Shown here in pieces: positions 13,018 to 13,416 of a DNA stretch of 13,416 nt; the first letter of the stretch is position 1, and each line of letters opens with the position of its first letter. A program made the position numbers and the translations under genes. Under the pieces are notes generated by a model. The model ran no database searches. It was not told where the DNA came from and saw nothing but the letters and a program-made list of their open reading frames with translations. Source of the stretch: an uncultured Collinsella sp. (lineage in GTDB: Bacteria; Actinomycetota; Coriobacteriia; Coriobacteriales; Coriobacteriaceae); NCBI GenBank assembly GCA_902478985.1, contig CABSNH010000033.1:1-13416 (forward strand). The letters run 5' to 3'.

Positions 13018-13052
13018 GATGATTTTTCTGGGACGGGGATTAAAAAATCATC
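13018..13052. repeat. Short palindromic repeat, GGGACGGGG-core type, copy 2
   Basis: GATGATTTTT (13018-13027) pairs with AAAAATCATC (13043-13052), a perfect 10-bp stem, around GGGACGGGG (13030-13038). It is a near twin of 190-221, with a better stem. It lies 11 bases after the radical SAM stop codon and may help end that transcript, though the A/T-rich stem is weak. Confidence 0.75.
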
Positions 13053-13117
13053 GAGGGGATTGCCTGCTCGAAAGGTAGTCAGAATATTCCCGTCTCAAAA
13101 AGACTGGGTATTGGGCG

Positions 13118-13145
13118 TTGACAGTTGGCGAGCCGTAGGTAAAAT
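13118..13145 (+). promoter_or_regulatory. Strong promoter of tRNA-Ala
   Basis: Consensus TTGACA (13118-13123) and TAAAAT (13140-13145) are 16 bases apart; initiation near 13152 lies about seven bases before the mature tRNA. This is the best sigma-70-type promoter in the window. Confidence 0.8.
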
Positions 13146-13158
13146 ATCAACTTGTCCT

Positions 13159-13231
13159 GGGGACGTAGCTCAGTTGGGAGAGCGCTGCCGTCGCATGGCA
13201 GAGGCCGAGGGTTCGACTCCCTTCGTCTCCA
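13159..13231 (+). tRNA. tRNA-Ala, anticodon CGC
   Basis: A full 73-base cloverleaf can be drawn. The acceptor stem GGGGACG pairs with CGTCTCC and contains the G3-U70 pair that defines alanine tRNAs. The D stem is GCTC/GAGC, the anticodon stem CTGCC/GGCAG with loop GTCGCAT (anticodon CGC at 13192-13194, reading GCG), and the T stem GAGGG/CCCTT with loop TTCGACT. Discriminator A is 13231; the following bases are CCC, so the terminal CCA is not fully encoded and must be added. It has its own promoter and a terminator 15 bases downstream. Confidence 0.95.
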
Positions 13232-13246
13232 CCCTTGGATTTGATA

Positions 13247-13277
13247 AGCCGCTGACATTGTGTCGGCGGCTTTTTTT
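13247..13277 (+). terminator. Rho-independent terminator of tRNA-Ala
   Basis: AGCCGCTGACA (13247-13257) and TGTCGGCGGCT (13261-13271) form an 11-bp stem with one G-U and a three-base loop; seven Ts follow (13271-13277). Confidence 0.9.
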
Positions 13278-13296
13278 AAAAAGAAAGGGCTGAACT

Positions 13297-13416
13297 ATGG
13301 CCGAGCTTGAGTCCCAACCACTGTCTGACGAGGAGCGCGCCGAGTTGGAAGAGCTCCGCGCCGAGAAGGCCCGCCGCGAGGCTCAGGAAGAGGCTCGTCG
13401 CGAGCGTGAGGAGCTG
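13297..13416 (+). CDS. N-terminal end of a charged coiled-coil protein (3' end outside window)
   Basis: Forty codons are visible from ATG 13297, preceded by AAAGGG at 13284-13289. The translation starts MAELESQPLSDEERAELEEL and continues as Glu/Arg/Ala-rich sequence with heptad-like leucines, almost certainly a long alpha helix or coiled coil. No domain is visible, so I assign no function. It lies directly after the tRNA terminator; its promoter was not identified and readthrough from the strong tRNA promoter is possible. Confidence 0.75.
   Translation, partial: MAELESQPLSDEERAELEELRAEKARREAQEEARREREEL

Noticed and set aside
13159..13296. tRNA-Ala as an integration site
   Set aside because: No repeat of the tRNA 3' end, integrase or foreign gene is seen; an immediate terminator and an ordinary gene follow.
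1..13416. CRISPR array, prophage, toxin-antitoxin or defence system
   Set aside because: No regularly spaced direct repeats, no phage or transposase genes and no pair of small adjoining toxin/antitoxin-like frames were found.

Overview
This window reads as an ordinary, gene-dense stretch of a GC-rich bacterial chromosome. The gene set, the strongly GC-biased third codon positions, the AAAGGA/GGAGG ribosome binding sites and many short GGGAC-core intergenic palindromes fit a gut member of the Coriobacteriia (Actinomycetota), most likely Collinsella or a close relative. The assignment rests on overall resemblance, not on a marker gene.

Layout. The left edge holds the last 40 codons of an unrecognised + strand gene, then a 318-base spacer with two GGGACGGGG-core repeats and a 123-bp element bounded by perfect 18-bp inverted repeats. 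A Wzx-like flippase gene (- strand, 442-2016) is divergent from an L-lactate permease gene (2196-3767). Next come an ATP-dependent phosphoenolpyruvate carboxykinase (4019-5689), a free-standing B3/4-domain protein behind a structured leader (5915-6634), a MarR-family regulator (6805-7254), a DegV fatty-acid-binding protein (7374-8228) and a small alkyltransferase-like protein (8366-8686), all on +. A 445-base spacer with several strong hairpins follows. On the - strand lie trpS (9132-10181) and a WecA/TagO-like phospho-sugar transferase (10341-11588), transcribed from right to left. A 480-base spacer carries a probable structured RNA on the - strand (about 11781-11918). A PflX-type radical SAM gene (12069-13007), tRNA-Ala(CGC) (13159-13231) and the start of a charged coiled-coil protein (13297 to the edge) close the window on +.

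How the genes relate. Most are single-gene transcription units separated by hairpins, so there is no large operon. Lactate permease and PEP carboxykinase are neighbours with a plausible shared theme (lactate/pyruvate/PEP metabolism). The flippase and the WecA-like transferase both serve undecaprenyl-phosphate-linked surface glycan assembly but lie 8 kb apart. MarR beside DegV/FakB recalls the FabT-FakB link in fatty acid metabolism, but that is only suggestive.

What stands out is the spaces between the genes. At least ten intergenic palindromes share a GGGAC(A/G)G core, fall into several stem families and include one nearly perfect 35-bp inverted pair built like a BIME. Three further non-coding segments look like structured RNAs. 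I found no CRISPR array, prophage, transposase gene or obvious defence system.
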